A stretch of DNA of 64,000 nucleotides, from positions 124,001-188,000 of the forward strand of contig JBJMVQ010000044.1 of the NCBI GenBank assembly GCA_045810625.1, given 5' to 3'. Each line of letters opens with the position of its first letter. The first letter of the stretch is position 1. Both the position numbers and the translations under genes were made by a program. A model generated the notes under the pieces. That model was not told the origin of the DNA. It saw nothing but the letters and a program-made list of their open reading frames with translations, and did not search any database. Source of the stretch: JACQFZ01 sp045810625. Lineage in GTDB: Bacteria > Pseudomonadota > Gammaproteobacteria > Acidiferrobacterales > Sulfurifustaceae. Shown one piece after another: positions 44,091 to 52,831 of the stretch.

Positions 44091-46055
44091 TCACGCCGGA
44101 AGCTCGGCGACGAGGCGAATCGAAGTGGTCAGCTCCTCGAGCTGGAAGTGCGGCTTGAGGAATACCGTCGCCCGATACGCGCCGGGCTTGCCCGGCACAT
44201 CGGTGACCGTGACCTGCGCCGCACGCAACGGATACGCCGCTTTCACCTGCTGGGTGGCGTTGTCGTCGAGCAGCACGTACTGCGCGATCCACGCGTTCAG
44301 GAACTGTTCGACGTTTGCGCGCGTGAGGAAGCTGCCCACCTTTTCGCGCATGATCACTTTGATGTAATGCGCAAAGCGCGCGGCGGCGAGCACGTACGGC
44401 AACATCGCCGAAACTTGCGCGTTGCTGTTGGCCGCGTCGGAGATGTACTTCTTCGGAAGATTGGTCGTCTGTCCGCCGAAGAACGCCGCCTTGTTCGTGC
44501 CTTTGCAATGGCAGATCGCCATGAAGCCAAGATCGTTCAGCTCTTTTTCGCGCCGGTCGGTGATCGCGACCTGCGTCGGGCACACCATCTCGACATCGCC
44601 CTCCGCCGTCCTGAACTTGTACGTCGGCAGACCTTCGACCAGGCCGCCGCCCTCGACGCCGCGGATCGCGGCGGTCCAGCCGTAGAGCGAAAACGCGTTG
44701 GTGATGCGCTCGGCCAGGATGTACGCGGAGTTGCCCCAGAGGAATTTCGCCGCGTCACGGCCGTCGACTTCCTCGGTGAAGCTCATGCCCTCGACCGGCA
44801 CCGTATCGGGACCGTAGGGCAGGCGCAGCAGCACCCGCGGCAGCGTCAGCGTGACGTAGCGCGAATCCTCGCTCGCGCGGAACGAGCGCCAGCCGTCGAG
44901 CTCGACGCTCTCGAAGATTTTCGACAGGTCGCGCGGACGCGTGAGCTTCTCGAAGCTGTCAAGATCGAACAGGCGCGCATAGGCCGCCGAGATGAACGGA
45001 GCGTGCGCAGCGGCGGCAATCTCGGCCATCTTGTAGAGCAGCTCGATGTCTTCCGGATGGCGCCCGAATTCATAGTCGCCGAGCAGCAAGCTGTACGGAT
45101 CGCCGCCGTACGTGCCGTACTCGGCCTCGTAGATGAGCTTGAAGATCGTGCTCTGATCGAACTCGACGGCCTTCTGCAGATCCTTGAGCAGCTCCTGCTT
45201 GGAAATATTCATTACCCGGAGCCTGAGCATGCGTCCGGTTTCGGAGCGCGACACCAGGTAAAACAGCCCGCGCCAAGTCGCTTCCAAACGCTGGAATGCC
45301 GGAGCGTGCATGATGGCGTTCAATTGCTTGGCGAGCGCCGCGTCGATATCGGCGAGGCGTAGCGTCATGAGCTTGCCGGCGCCCTTGTCGGTTCCGTCGG
45401 GGGTCGGCGCCGCGATATCCGCCGTGAACTGCCCGATCATATCGAGCACGTTTTCCCGCTGGCTCGCATCGGACAGCATGTACTCCGGCGTGAGCATCGT
45501 CTTGACGAACTCGGGCGTCCCGACCTTTTTCCAGTCCTCGGGCTTGGCCGGATCGAACGTCGTCTTCAGCTCTTCGCGCAGCTTCTTCCCCTCGTCGCCC
45601 GGCGACATGATCTTGTCGAGCAGTTGCGCCAGCGGATCGGACGTTTCCGACTTCGTATGCATGTCGCGGATACGGCAACGCGCCTGGTAAAGCGCCGCCA
45701 TGGCCGGCACGCGCCTGACGATCTCGAGCGGCCCGAAGTCGTCGAGATTCGAAAACGTCAGCACGCCGCTCAGATTGCCTTCGCCGCCCGGCAGCACGTT
45801 CGGTATATCGTTCAGTCTGATAGCCGGCGCGGCCGACGCCATTACCGCGTTGAAGTTGTCGCGATCGATCTCGACGAGCTTGCGGTCCTTCACCGGCGGC
45901 AACTCCAGCGCCGGCTGACCCGAGAGGTCCGCGAAGATCCCGACAATGAACGGCAGTTCGCGTTTCTCGATCGCACCGCCGGTCTCCACGTCGTATACGA
46001 TCTTCACCCGCGGCGGCCGCACACGCGTAAGTTTTTCCTGAACGCTGCCTAGCAT
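44091..46055 (-). CDS. tssBC: Fused T6SS contractile sheath protein TssB-TssC
   Basis: A 654-residue protein from ATG 46055 with GAGGAAAA upstream. Residues 1-150 are a complete TssB/VipA: RPPRVKIVYDVETGGAIEKR, ELPFIVGIFADLSGQPALEL, IDRDNFNAVMASAAP, LTFSNLDDFGPLEIVRRVPA. Residues about 225-654 are TssC/VipB: KQLNAIMHAPAFQRLEATWR, LRVMNISKQELLKDLQKAVE, DPYSLLLGDYEFGRHPEDIE, FMAICHCKGTNKAAFFGGQT. A linker of about 75 residues joins them without stop or frameshift. The two subunits are normally separate genes. No other tssB or tssC occurs in the window, so this is the operon's only sheath protein. Confidence 0.93.
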   Translation of the reverse strand: MLGSVQEKLTRVRPPRVKIVYDVETGGAIEKRELPFIVGIFADLSGQPALELPPVKDRKLVEIDRDNFNAVMASAAPAIRLNDIPNVLPGGEGNLSGVLTFSNLDDFGPLEIVRRVPAMAALYQARCRIRDMHTKSETSDPLAQLLDKIMSPGDEGKKLREELKTTFDPAKPEDWKKVGTPEFVKTMLTPEYMLSDASQRENVLDMIGQFTADIAAPTPDGTDKGAGKLMTLRLADIDAALAKQLNAIMHAPAFQRLEATWRGLFYLVSRSETGRMLRLRVMNISKQELLKDLQKAVEFDQSTIFKLIYEAEYGTYGGDPYSLLLGDYEFGRHPEDIELLYKMAEIAAAAHAPFISAAYARLFDLDSFEKLTRPRDLSKIFESVELDGWRSFRASEDSRYVTLTLPRVLLRLPYGPDTVPVEGMSFTEEVDGRDAAKFLWGNSAYILAERITNAFSLYGWTAAIRGVEGGGLVEGLPTYKFRTAEGDVEMVCPTQVAITDRREKELNDLGFMAICHCKGTNKAAFFGGQTTNLPKKYISDAANSNAQVSAMLPYVLAAARFAHYIKVIMREKVGSFLTRANVEQFLNAWIAQYVLLDDNATQQVKAAYPLRAAQVTVTDVPGKPGAYRATVFLKPHFQLEELTTSIRLVAELPA

Positions 46056-46115
46056 ATTTTTTTCCTCATCTTAGAAACGATCCGTTCGCCGAACCCGGCC
46101 GACGCGCCCCCACGT

Positions 46116-46352
46116 TCACGCGCGGCGGTACATCACCTTGCCGCCGGCGAGACGGAACTTCACCACCTGCCCTTTCGACTCGAGATAGTCGAGCGCCTGC
46201 CGCGCGAGCACGACCGTGTCGTCGTGGCGCTGCCGGGCCAGCCACCAGCGCGCTACCCCCTCGACCGTCTCCGCCGCGTTCGGGCGCACCTCGAGATATC
46301 GCCGGATCGCGTCGGCCGCTTCGACTATTACGCTGCTATCGCTTGTGCTCAC
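46116..46352 (-). CDS. Small winged-helix-like protein, first gene of the T6SS operon
   Basis: A 78-residue protein from ATG 46352. Two or three helices are followed by a beta wing: AADAIRRYLEVRPNAAETVE, VARWWLARQRHDDTVVLARQ, ALDYLESKGQVVKFRLAGGK. This order is that of a compact winged helix. It is the first reading frame downstream of the sigma-54 promoter and precedes tssBC by 60 nt. A regulator or a baseplate/sheath accessory is possible; no known T6SS core protein matches. Confidence 0.7.
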   Translation of the reverse strand: MSTSDSSVIVEAADAIRRYLEVRPNAAETVEGVARWWLARQRHDDTVVLARQALDYLESKGQVVKFRLAGGKVMYRRA

Positions 46353-46408
46353 GGGTGCTTCTCGTTGCTCCGCGCGGACGAAGTTGTCCGGCGATCGGCA
46401 ACGGCTTT

Positions 46409-46424
46409 AGCAATCGCTGTGCCA
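46409..46424 (-). promoter_or_regulatory. Sigma-54 (-24/-12) promoter of the T6SS operon
   Basis: On the minus strand the sequence TGGCACAGCGATTGCT fits the RpoN consensus TGGCAC-N5-TTGCW with correct spacing. Transcription would begin near 46398, about 45 nt before the first T6SS gene. The immediately upstream gene encodes a sigma-54-dependent activator, which strongly supports function. It would drive the whole operon down to 19779. Confidence 0.85.
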
Positions 46425-46743
46425 TCATCGTTGTTCGAAAATTTGCTGGAGAAACTGCGGCCAGGTCTCGGGTTGCCGGGGCGATCGCGCCCCAGCTACC
46501 AGGTGATGGCGCGCATAAACGCGCGGGTCAGCGCCGTGACGGTAGCGGGAAGTATTGCCTGGGGCATCGCTGCCCGATGGGGCATCCGAATGGATGCGCG
46601 TGCGAATTGAGACCGGCCGAGAAGCGTTACGGAAGAATTACATCGCAAAAGCGATTAGAGGCAGCGCCAGCGCCGACGCACACCGGATTCGAAGAAGCGC
46701 TCGCGCGGACACGAGCGCGTCAAGTCATCGAGTTGGGACCGCG
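46425..46743. other. Regulatory spacer between T6SS promoter and the activator gene
   Basis: About 320 bp lie between the sigma-54 promoter and the stop of the activator gene. I see no supported gene. The stretch probably holds upstream activator sites; GGGGCATCGCTGCCCGATGGGGCATCC around 46561-46590 shows a repeated GGGGCATC that could be a half-site pair. An open frame on the plus strand lacks a ribosome site and family features. Confidence 0.4.
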
Positions 46744-48117
<1,374 letters not shown>

Positions 48118-48527
48118 CCTCGTTTCCTTTTGTAAAAACACGGCTCCCGATAGAGACTTTCTCGTGACGCCCCGATGCGCCCGGAGTCTCACGGCGCCGA
48201 TGTCTGCGCGCGCGGCGCAGATCGTCGCCGTCGAGCCGTCAGCGGCGCCCAGTGCGGGCAGCGCGTTAGCTCGTTTACATCTAGTGGCAAATCACATTAT
48301 GTAGGCAGAAGGGTAATTTGGAACAACAAAAACGTGGGTATTCGCTTTTTCCTGCGCGTTCGTTAGTTCCAATGAGCTATTGCAATTGCGGCACACTCGC
48401 GCGTCCCGGGCTGCCGTCGACTTGACAGACCTACGGCCTGCCGGTCGGGAAGGAATTCGAGCTTAGCTATGGCACGCGACCGGGCGTAGACGTTCAGCCG
48501 CACGTACGCGCCGCATCACGATTCGCG
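48118..48527. other. Intergenic stretch with possible porin fragment
   Basis: About 410 bp without an intact gene. An AT-richer patch near 48265-48370 may hold the promoter of the activator gene (CATAAT on the minus strand near 48300). On the plus strand, 48427-48530 reads YGLPVGKEFELSYGTRPGVD, then VQPHVRAASRFAL. This resembles a beta-strand pair of a carbohydrate-selective porin, but it is cut by a stop just upstream and has no start. It is best taken as a relic. Confidence 0.3.
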
Positions 48528-49061
48528 CTAGTGGCGGTGAGTGTGTGGCGCCGAATTCTTCTCAACGGCCATCGCGCGGTATTGCTCAGGGTCGAGTTGA
48601 GGCAACGTCTCCACAAAGGCGGCGAGCGCCCAGATCTCCTCATCGTCCGCGCTCTCGCCCCACGCCGGCATCCCGGTAAAACGCACACCATTCTTGATGA
48701 TCCAGAACAGTTCCTGTCTGGACCACGACGTGGCTGTCTTCGCCAGATCGGGCGCAGGCGGCATGAGGCCTTTTCCGACATCGCCCGCCGACATTCCAGG
48801 CGCACCGTGACACTCAACGCACATTTCGCGGTAGTGCTGCGCCCCCTCGCGCAATGTCGCGGCCGACTTCGCCGGCGGTGCGGGAACATCGGCTGCATGT
48901 CGCCGCACCGACTGGCGCATCACCGTGTGCATGGTCCAGTTTGCCGGTCGGCTATGCGACCGTGTCGCGCCGACATCGTAGAAGCCCAAAAGGAAGAAAC
49001 CGGAGATCCCGACCACGATCACCACGACGAGTACTGTCGACAGGGCAAACCATCGCTTCAT
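48528..49061 (-). CDS. Membrane-anchored c-type cytochrome
   Basis: A 177-residue protein from ATG 49061. An N-terminal helix (STVLVVVIVVGISGFFLLGF) anchors it. The heme site is MCVECHGAPG (CxxCH), and the axial methionine is in RFTGMPAWGESADDEEIWAL, a frequent ending in mono-heme cytochromes c. The C-terminal tail is His-rich (PHTHRH). It probably shuttles electrons in the periplasm. It is 16 nt upstream (in transcription order, downstream) of a copB relic, so it may belong to a former copper operon. Confidence 0.9.
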   Translation of the reverse strand: MKRWFALSTVLVVVIVVGISGFFLLGFYDVGATRSHSRPANWTMHTVMRQSVRRHAADVPAPPAKSAATLREGAQHYREMCVECHGAPGMSAGDVGKGLMPPAPDLAKTATSWSRQELFWIIKNGVRFTGMPAWGESADDEEIWALAAFVETLPQLDPEQYRAMAVEKNSAPHTHRH

Positions 49062-49076
49062 GCGATCTCCCTTCGC

Positions 49077-49247
49077 TCAATTGTCGCTAAAACCACAACC
49101 GCCATCCGGCGACGACCACGAGACGGCTGCTTCGATATCGAATCCGTATGGCGCGAGCCCCTGAACACCGAGCACGGCGAATCGGCGCGATGGCTCCGGT
49201 CGGCTGTCATATCGCAGACCGGCTTGGAGATACCGAAAGGCGAGATC
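49077..49247 (-). pseudogene. copB: copB (copper resistance outer-membrane protein) C-terminal relic
   Basis: The frame encodes RYLQAGLRYDSRPEPSRRFA and VLGVQGLAPYGFDIEAAVSW. These are very like the conserved CopB segment AG(V/L)RYD-x-x-P-x-PSRT-x-A-VLG-x-QGLAPYWFD. Only about 55 residues survive; both the N-terminal half and the rest of the barrel are missing, and the reading ends GCGFSDN. It follows a small secreted His-rich gene on the same strand. The remnant shows that a second copper system (Cop) once stood here in addition to Cus. Confidence 0.65.
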
Positions 49248-49446
49248 AGACGCGCATAGAGTGACTGCGCTTCGGACCGCCATGGTGTGCGGCGTGAGCG
49301 TTGTGCGACGAAGTCGATTCGCCGAGCGCGTGCGCAACGCGTTCATGCACATGAGCGCATGAAGCAGACGCTACTGCCGCAATGCTCTGCACCGGCGGTG
49401 CGAGCGCCAGCACGACGGCAATAATCGGCTGGAAAATTCGTCGCAT
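49246..49446 (-). CDS. Small secreted His-rich protein
   Basis: A 66-residue protein from ATG 49446 with a signal peptide (FQPIIAVVLALAPPVQSIAA). The mature peptide is histidine-rich: CAHVHERVAHALGE and SSHNAHAAHHGGPKRSHSMR. Such small His-rich proteins occur in copper operons (compare CopL-like proteins, not claimed here). Its end touches the copB relic, so it may be the surviving first gene of that operon. The ribosome site is poor. Confidence 0.5.
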   Translation of the reverse strand: MRRIFQPIIAVVLALAPPVQSIAAVASASCAHVHERVAHALGESTSSHNAHAAHHGGPKRSHSMRV

Positions 49447-49760
49447 TCGTCGAGTCTAAGTTAAAAACAAAACCGCAACAATGTGATGGCTTCGCTGGTA
49501 CACGCCCGCACATCCGACCAACGATCTATCTCCGGCGTCGCGGTTCGCGCCACACAACTCGTCGCGGGTTTCGATTCGCCCAAACTTGGTGAGTCCGACC
49601 GCGAGTCGCCATTCTGCCCGCAAAAGACCCGCGGAGTTCTTGGAGCTATAGCTCGTTTCGGCCGGAACTTCGCTTTTTTGCACGTTTCGAAAATGCTGCG
49701 ATGACTATGCGCAGGTGCGCATGGTCGGGTCTGTTAACCCGATCAAAAATGGAGGAAACG
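49447..49760. other. Intergenic stretch before the SPW gene
   Basis: About 314 bp. A 75-codon open frame on the minus strand (49456-49683) has no ribosome site or family signal and is not called. I see no other structure except GGAGG at 49751-49755, which is the ribosome site of the next gene. Confidence 0.4.
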
Positions 49761-50114
49761 ATGCGGACACAGCGCTGGCAAGATTGGGTTATGCTCGTAC
49801 TGGGCATCTGGCTTTTCCTTTCTCCTTTCTGGTTGACGGGCTACGCGTCCACGCAAAGCGTGGCCGCGTGGAATTCCTACGTCTTCGGTGTTCTGGTTGC
49901 CGGGTTTGCATGGGCTGCGCTCGCCAATCAGCGCCGCTGGGAAGAATGGGTCGAGCTGGTGCTCGGAATATGGCTTATCATCTCGCCGTTCGTACTCGGT
50001 TTTTATCGCGCCGAGTACGGCGCCGCGTGGAATCAAATCGTTCTCGGCGTGCTGATCGCGGCCGATGCGGCATGGGTGCTAGCCGCTTATCGGGGAGAGC
50101 GAGTGCGAGTGTGA
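49761..50114 (+). CDS. SPW-repeat membrane protein
   Basis: A 117-residue protein from ATG 49761 with GGAGG 5 nt upstream. Four membrane helices fall into two similar halves: WQDWVMLVLGIWLFLSPFWL and WEEWVELVLGIWLIISPFVL, each with the (S)P(F/W) motif of the SPW family. AAWNSYVFGVLVAG and AAWNQIVLGVLIAA are the second helix of each half. The family has no assigned function. It is a single-gene unit; 50115-50322 downstream holds no gene. Confidence 0.9.
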   Translation: MRTQRWQDWVMLVLGIWLFLSPFWLTGYASTQSVAAWNSYVFGVLVAGFAWAALANQRRWEEWVELVLGIWLIISPFVLGFYRAEYGAAWNQIVLGVLIAADAAWVLAAYRGERVRV

Positions 50115-50322
50115 CCACCGAGCGTGGCGACAGCCTTATCGCCACGCCTTGCAGTCCTACGATCTCGCGGTGTAAATAACCGCGCGAATCGACGATAGGC
50201 TTACTTGACGTCGACGCGGGTTCTTGGACGTCCTCGCCGGCTCGCCTAAGGCGATCAGCCGCGAACTTTCGTGCGTTTCCTTGATCCCACCTTTCAACCA
50301 ATAGCGCGGAGGGTGTTGCGTC

Positions 50323-51846
50323 ATGTCGCGAGGGAACCGCCCGCTTCGACGCCGCACAGTGGCCAGCCTCTTGATCGTCGGGATGATTGCGGGCATCGTC
50401 GTTAGCGCGCGATTCAGCTGGATCCCGCATGCCGGCAGCGCCGAGACCGCCCCACTCGCAACACCCGCCGGCCCTACACAGAATTTCGCCTCGCTCGCAA
50501 AAGCAGCGATGCCCGCCGTCGTGAATATCTCCACGACGCGCGTGGTGCGCGGTGGCGGCGGTGGCGCCGGCGGTGGCGGCGGTGAAAGCGCTGAAAAAGC
50601 GCCGCCGTTTAACGACCCGTTCTTTCGTCGGTTCTTTGGGGACGAATTTTTTCGTCGCTTTCAAGCGCCCCGCGAACGCCGCGAAGCTGCGCTCGGCAGC
50701 GGAGTCATCGTCTCGAGCGACGGCTACATCGTCACGAGCAATCACGTCGTCGAAAAGGCCGAACAGATAAAAGTACTGCTGCCCGACAAGAGAGAGTTCG
50801 TGGGGAAGGTAATCGGAACCGATCCCCCTACCGAGATCGCTGTTATCAAAATCGACGCGAAAAATCTCACCGCGCTGCCATGGGGAGATTCCGACAAGCT
50901 CCAGGTAGGCGAATACGTGCTCGCGGTGGGGAATCCCTTCGCACTGAATTCGACGGTGACGATGGGCATCGTGAGCGCGGTCGGGCGCGCGAATGTAGGT
51001 ATTGCCGACTACGAGGACTTCATTCAGACGGACGCGGCCATCAACCCGGGAAATTCCGGCGGCGCTCTCATAAACACGCGCGGCGAAGTTATCGGCATCA
51101 ACACCGCCATTTTCTCCGAGAGCGGCGGCTACATGGGTATTGGTTTCGCGGTGCCCTCGAACATGGCGCGCATCGTGATGGCGAGCCTTCTCAAGAACGG
51201 GAAAGTCACGCGCGGCTGGCTGGGTGTCTCGGTGCAAGACGTCAACCAGGATCTCGCGAAGCAATTCGGTCTGAGCGAAGCGAAAGGAGCACTCGTGAGC
51301 GAAGTGCTGCCGGACAGTCCCGCCGCGGCGGCCGGCGTCAAGGCCGGCGACGTCATAACCGAGATCGATGGCAAAACCGTCGACAGCGCGGCGCTGTTAC
51401 GCAACGCGGTGGCGCAAACACCCATCGGCCAAACGGTCAAGCTGAGCATACTGCGCAACAACAACCAGCAGTCGCTCGACGTCAAGATCGCCGAGCGACC
51501 CAAGGAAATGGCGCAACGCGAGCCGCAAGGGCCGAGCCAGCAGCAGGAGCCCGGCAAACCGTCGGCGCTCAGCGGCCTCGCGGTTCAAGACCTGACGCCG
51601 GAAATGGTCCGCGATTTGGGACTCGCGCCCGGCACCCGCGGCGTCGTCGTCACGGATCTCGCACCGAGCAGCGCGGCGGCCACCGCCGGCATTCAACCGG
51701 GAGACATCATCGTCGAAGTGAATCGACAGCCCGTTCGCTCCGTTGCCGAGCTGAAGCAAATTGCGTCGAAGCTGAAAGAGAAGGACTCGGCGTTGCTTTT
51801 GATCAATCGACAAGGCGGGCGTGTCTTTCTGGTGGTCAAACCATAA
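50323..51846 (+). CDS. degP: HtrA/DegP-type periplasmic serine protease (catalytic Asp replaced by Glu)
   Basis: A 507-residue protein from ATG 50323 with GGAGGG upstream. A signal anchor (13-30) is followed by a Gly-rich linker (77-87), a trypsin-like domain with His141 (VTSNHVVEK) and Ser245 (INPGNSGGAL), and two PDZ domains (about 270-365 and 415-505; RGWLGVSVQDVN, VTDLAPSSAAATAGIQPGD). The position of the catalytic aspartate (DegP Asp135, normally in a TD(L/I)A motif) reads DPPTEIAVIKID, that is Glu171. The gene is a lone unit with a hairpin terminator after it. It should be an envelope protein quality-control protease, possibly with altered activity. Confidence 0.93.
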   Translation: MSRGNRPLRRRTVASLLIVGMIAGIVVSARFSWIPHAGSAETAPLATPAGPTQNFASLAKAAMPAVVNISTTRVVRGGGGGAGGGGGESAEKAPPFNDPFFRRFFGDEFFRRFQAPRERREAALGSGVIVSSDGYIVTSNHVVEKAEQIKVLLPDKREFVGKVIGTDPPTEIAVIKIDAKNLTALPWGDSDKLQVGEYVLAVGNPFALNSTVTMGIVSAVGRANVGIADYEDFIQTDAAINPGNSGGALINTRGEVIGINTAIFSESGGYMGIGFAVPSNMARIVMASLLKNGKVTRGWLGVSVQDVNQDLAKQFGLSEAKGALVSEVLPDSPAAAAGVKAGDVITEIDGKTVDSAALLRNAVAQTPIGQTVKLSILRNNNQQSLDVKIAERPKEMAQREPQGPSQQQEPGKPSALSGLAVQDLTPEMVRDLGLAPGTRGVVVTDLAPSSAAATAGIQPGDIIVEVNRQPVRSVAELKQIASKLKEKDSALLLINRQGGRVFLVVKP

Positions 51847-51880
51847 CGAAGAGCGATCACACAAGCGAACGGAGCGAACA

Positions 51881-51914
51881 AAAAAGCCCAAGCCTTCCGG
51901 CTTGAGCTTTTCTT
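51881..51914 (+). terminator. Rho-independent terminator after the htrA gene
   Basis: AGCCCAAGCC (51885-51894) pairs with GGCTTGAGCT (51899-51908) around the loop TTCC, with one mismatch, and is followed by TTTTCTTT. It lies 35 nt after the htrA stop codon. Confidence 0.8.
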
Positions 51915-51955
51915 TACTTGTGGCCAATCGCCTAATCGGCCGAAGAGACCACTAA

Positions 51956-52151
51956 CTAGTAGTGCAGGCGGACACCCAAGCCGATGATGCTGTCGTAATC
52001 GATCTGGCCGCCACCCGATATTTCAAGCTTGTAGTCGCTGAAAGTAAGTACACCCGAGAGGTTGGGTAGGAAGCGGTAAGCGGCGCTCAGCGAGTAGCCG
52101 GTGTAGTCGGCGTCGTTCCCGCTGCCGAAGCTAAGATCGCCGTAGACCTTC
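51956..52151 (-). pseudogene. C-terminal fragment of an outer-membrane beta-barrel protein
   Basis: On the minus strand the frame reads KVYGDLSFGSGNDADYTGYS, LSAAYRFLPNLSGVLTFSDY and ends IIGLGVRLHY with TAG at 51958-51956. It has alternating strands and an aromatic C terminus, as in porin-like barrels. The coding signal stops abruptly at about 52152, where a fragment of an htrA gene on the opposite strand begins. About 65 residues survive; no start or signal peptide remains. Confidence 0.6.
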
Positions 52152-52152
52152 G

Positions 52153-52203
52153 GCGTTGGTTCTGATCAACGGACAGGGCGGGCGCGTGTTCCTCGTGCTG
52201 AAA
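52153..52203 (+). pseudogene. 3' fragment of a second htrA/degP gene
   Basis: Reading on the plus strand gives ALVLINGQGGRVFLVLK. The intact HtrA ends ALLLINRQGGRVFLVVKP. Thirteen or more of 17 residues are identical, and the similarity continues into the following bases (CGAAG in both). The fragment lacks everything upstream and is abutted by an outer-membrane-protein relic. It is a diverged, not recent, copy. Confidence 0.7.
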
Positions 52204-52260
52204 CTCCAGCGAAGATACCGGCTGGCACCGAACGAAACCGTTAGCCGCCCGTAACGTAAG

Positions 52261-52719
52261 TCATTCCGACTTTCTCCCGCGACCGGTGATGCCGGCGCGG
52301 TTCGGCACCTCACCCGCCAATTGAATCGCTCCCTTCAACGATTGCAGCTCCGCTCGATGCAGCGCCGCCAAACGCCGCAGGCAGCGGGCGCCTTTGGAGC
52401 GCAGGTGTATTTCGACCTTGCGCCGATCGCGCTGACTGCGCCGGCGCCGGATCAATCCATTGGCCTCGCAACGTGCGATCAGCGCGAGCACGCCGTGCGG
52501 CTGCGCCTGTAACCGCTCGGCGATTTCGCCCACCGTCGCCCATTCGCGGCCGAGGAATCCGCGCACGTGTACGAGGAGCTGATACTGCAGCGGCGTTATG
52601 CCTTCCGCGCGCGTCGCCTTTTCGCTGAAACGTAGAAACCGGCGCAGTTGGTAACGAAACAGCGAAAGCGCCTCGTAGTCGCGCTTCGAGAGGGTTTTCG
52701 GCCGGGATTTCTTCGTCAT
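52261..52719 (-). CDS. MarR-family transcriptional regulator
   Basis: A 152-residue protein from ATG 52719. RYQLRRFLRFSEKATRAEGI and TPLQYQLLVHVRGFLGREWA are the usual N-terminal helices. VGEIAERLQAQPHGVLALIA is the recognition helix region, and RCEANGLIRRRRSQRDRRKV with EIHLRSKGA forms the beta wing (conserved D-x-R). It is divergent from the LysM lipoprotein gene, with a perfect palindrome between them. It probably senses small aromatic or oxidative signals. Confidence 0.92.
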   Translation of the reverse strand: MTKKSRPKTLSKRDYEALSLFRYQLRRFLRFSEKATRAEGITPLQYQLLVHVRGFLGREWATVGEIAERLQAQPHGVLALIARCEANGLIRRRRSQRDRRKVEIHLRSKGARCLRRLAALHRAELQSLKGAIQLAGEVPNRAGITGRGRKSE

Positions 52720-52758
52720 TTTCGTTTGCAGTTTAGATGCTTACAAAGCCCGCGCAAA

Positions 52759-52775
52759 ATATCATGGAGTGATAT
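52759..52775. promoter_or_regulatory. Palindromic operator in the MarR/LysM intergenic region
   Basis: ATATCATGGAGTGATAT has perfect 6-bp arms around a 5-bp centre, in the style of MarR sites. It overlaps a TATAAT (52773-52778), the likely -10 of the rightward LysM gene. Binding of the neighbouring MarR protein would block that promoter and its own. Confidence 0.6.
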
Positions 52776-52831
52776 AATTTTCCGCCGCACGGTCCACTCT
52801 TCCCGACAACAATTTCAACAGGAGACCCGCT

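Noticed and set aside
44070..45362. 430-codon open frame on the plus strand
   Set aside because: Antisense to the fused tssBC gene.
49456..49683. 75-codon minus-strand frame
   Set aside because: No start signal or domain; residual similarity to outer-membrane proteins was too weak to call.
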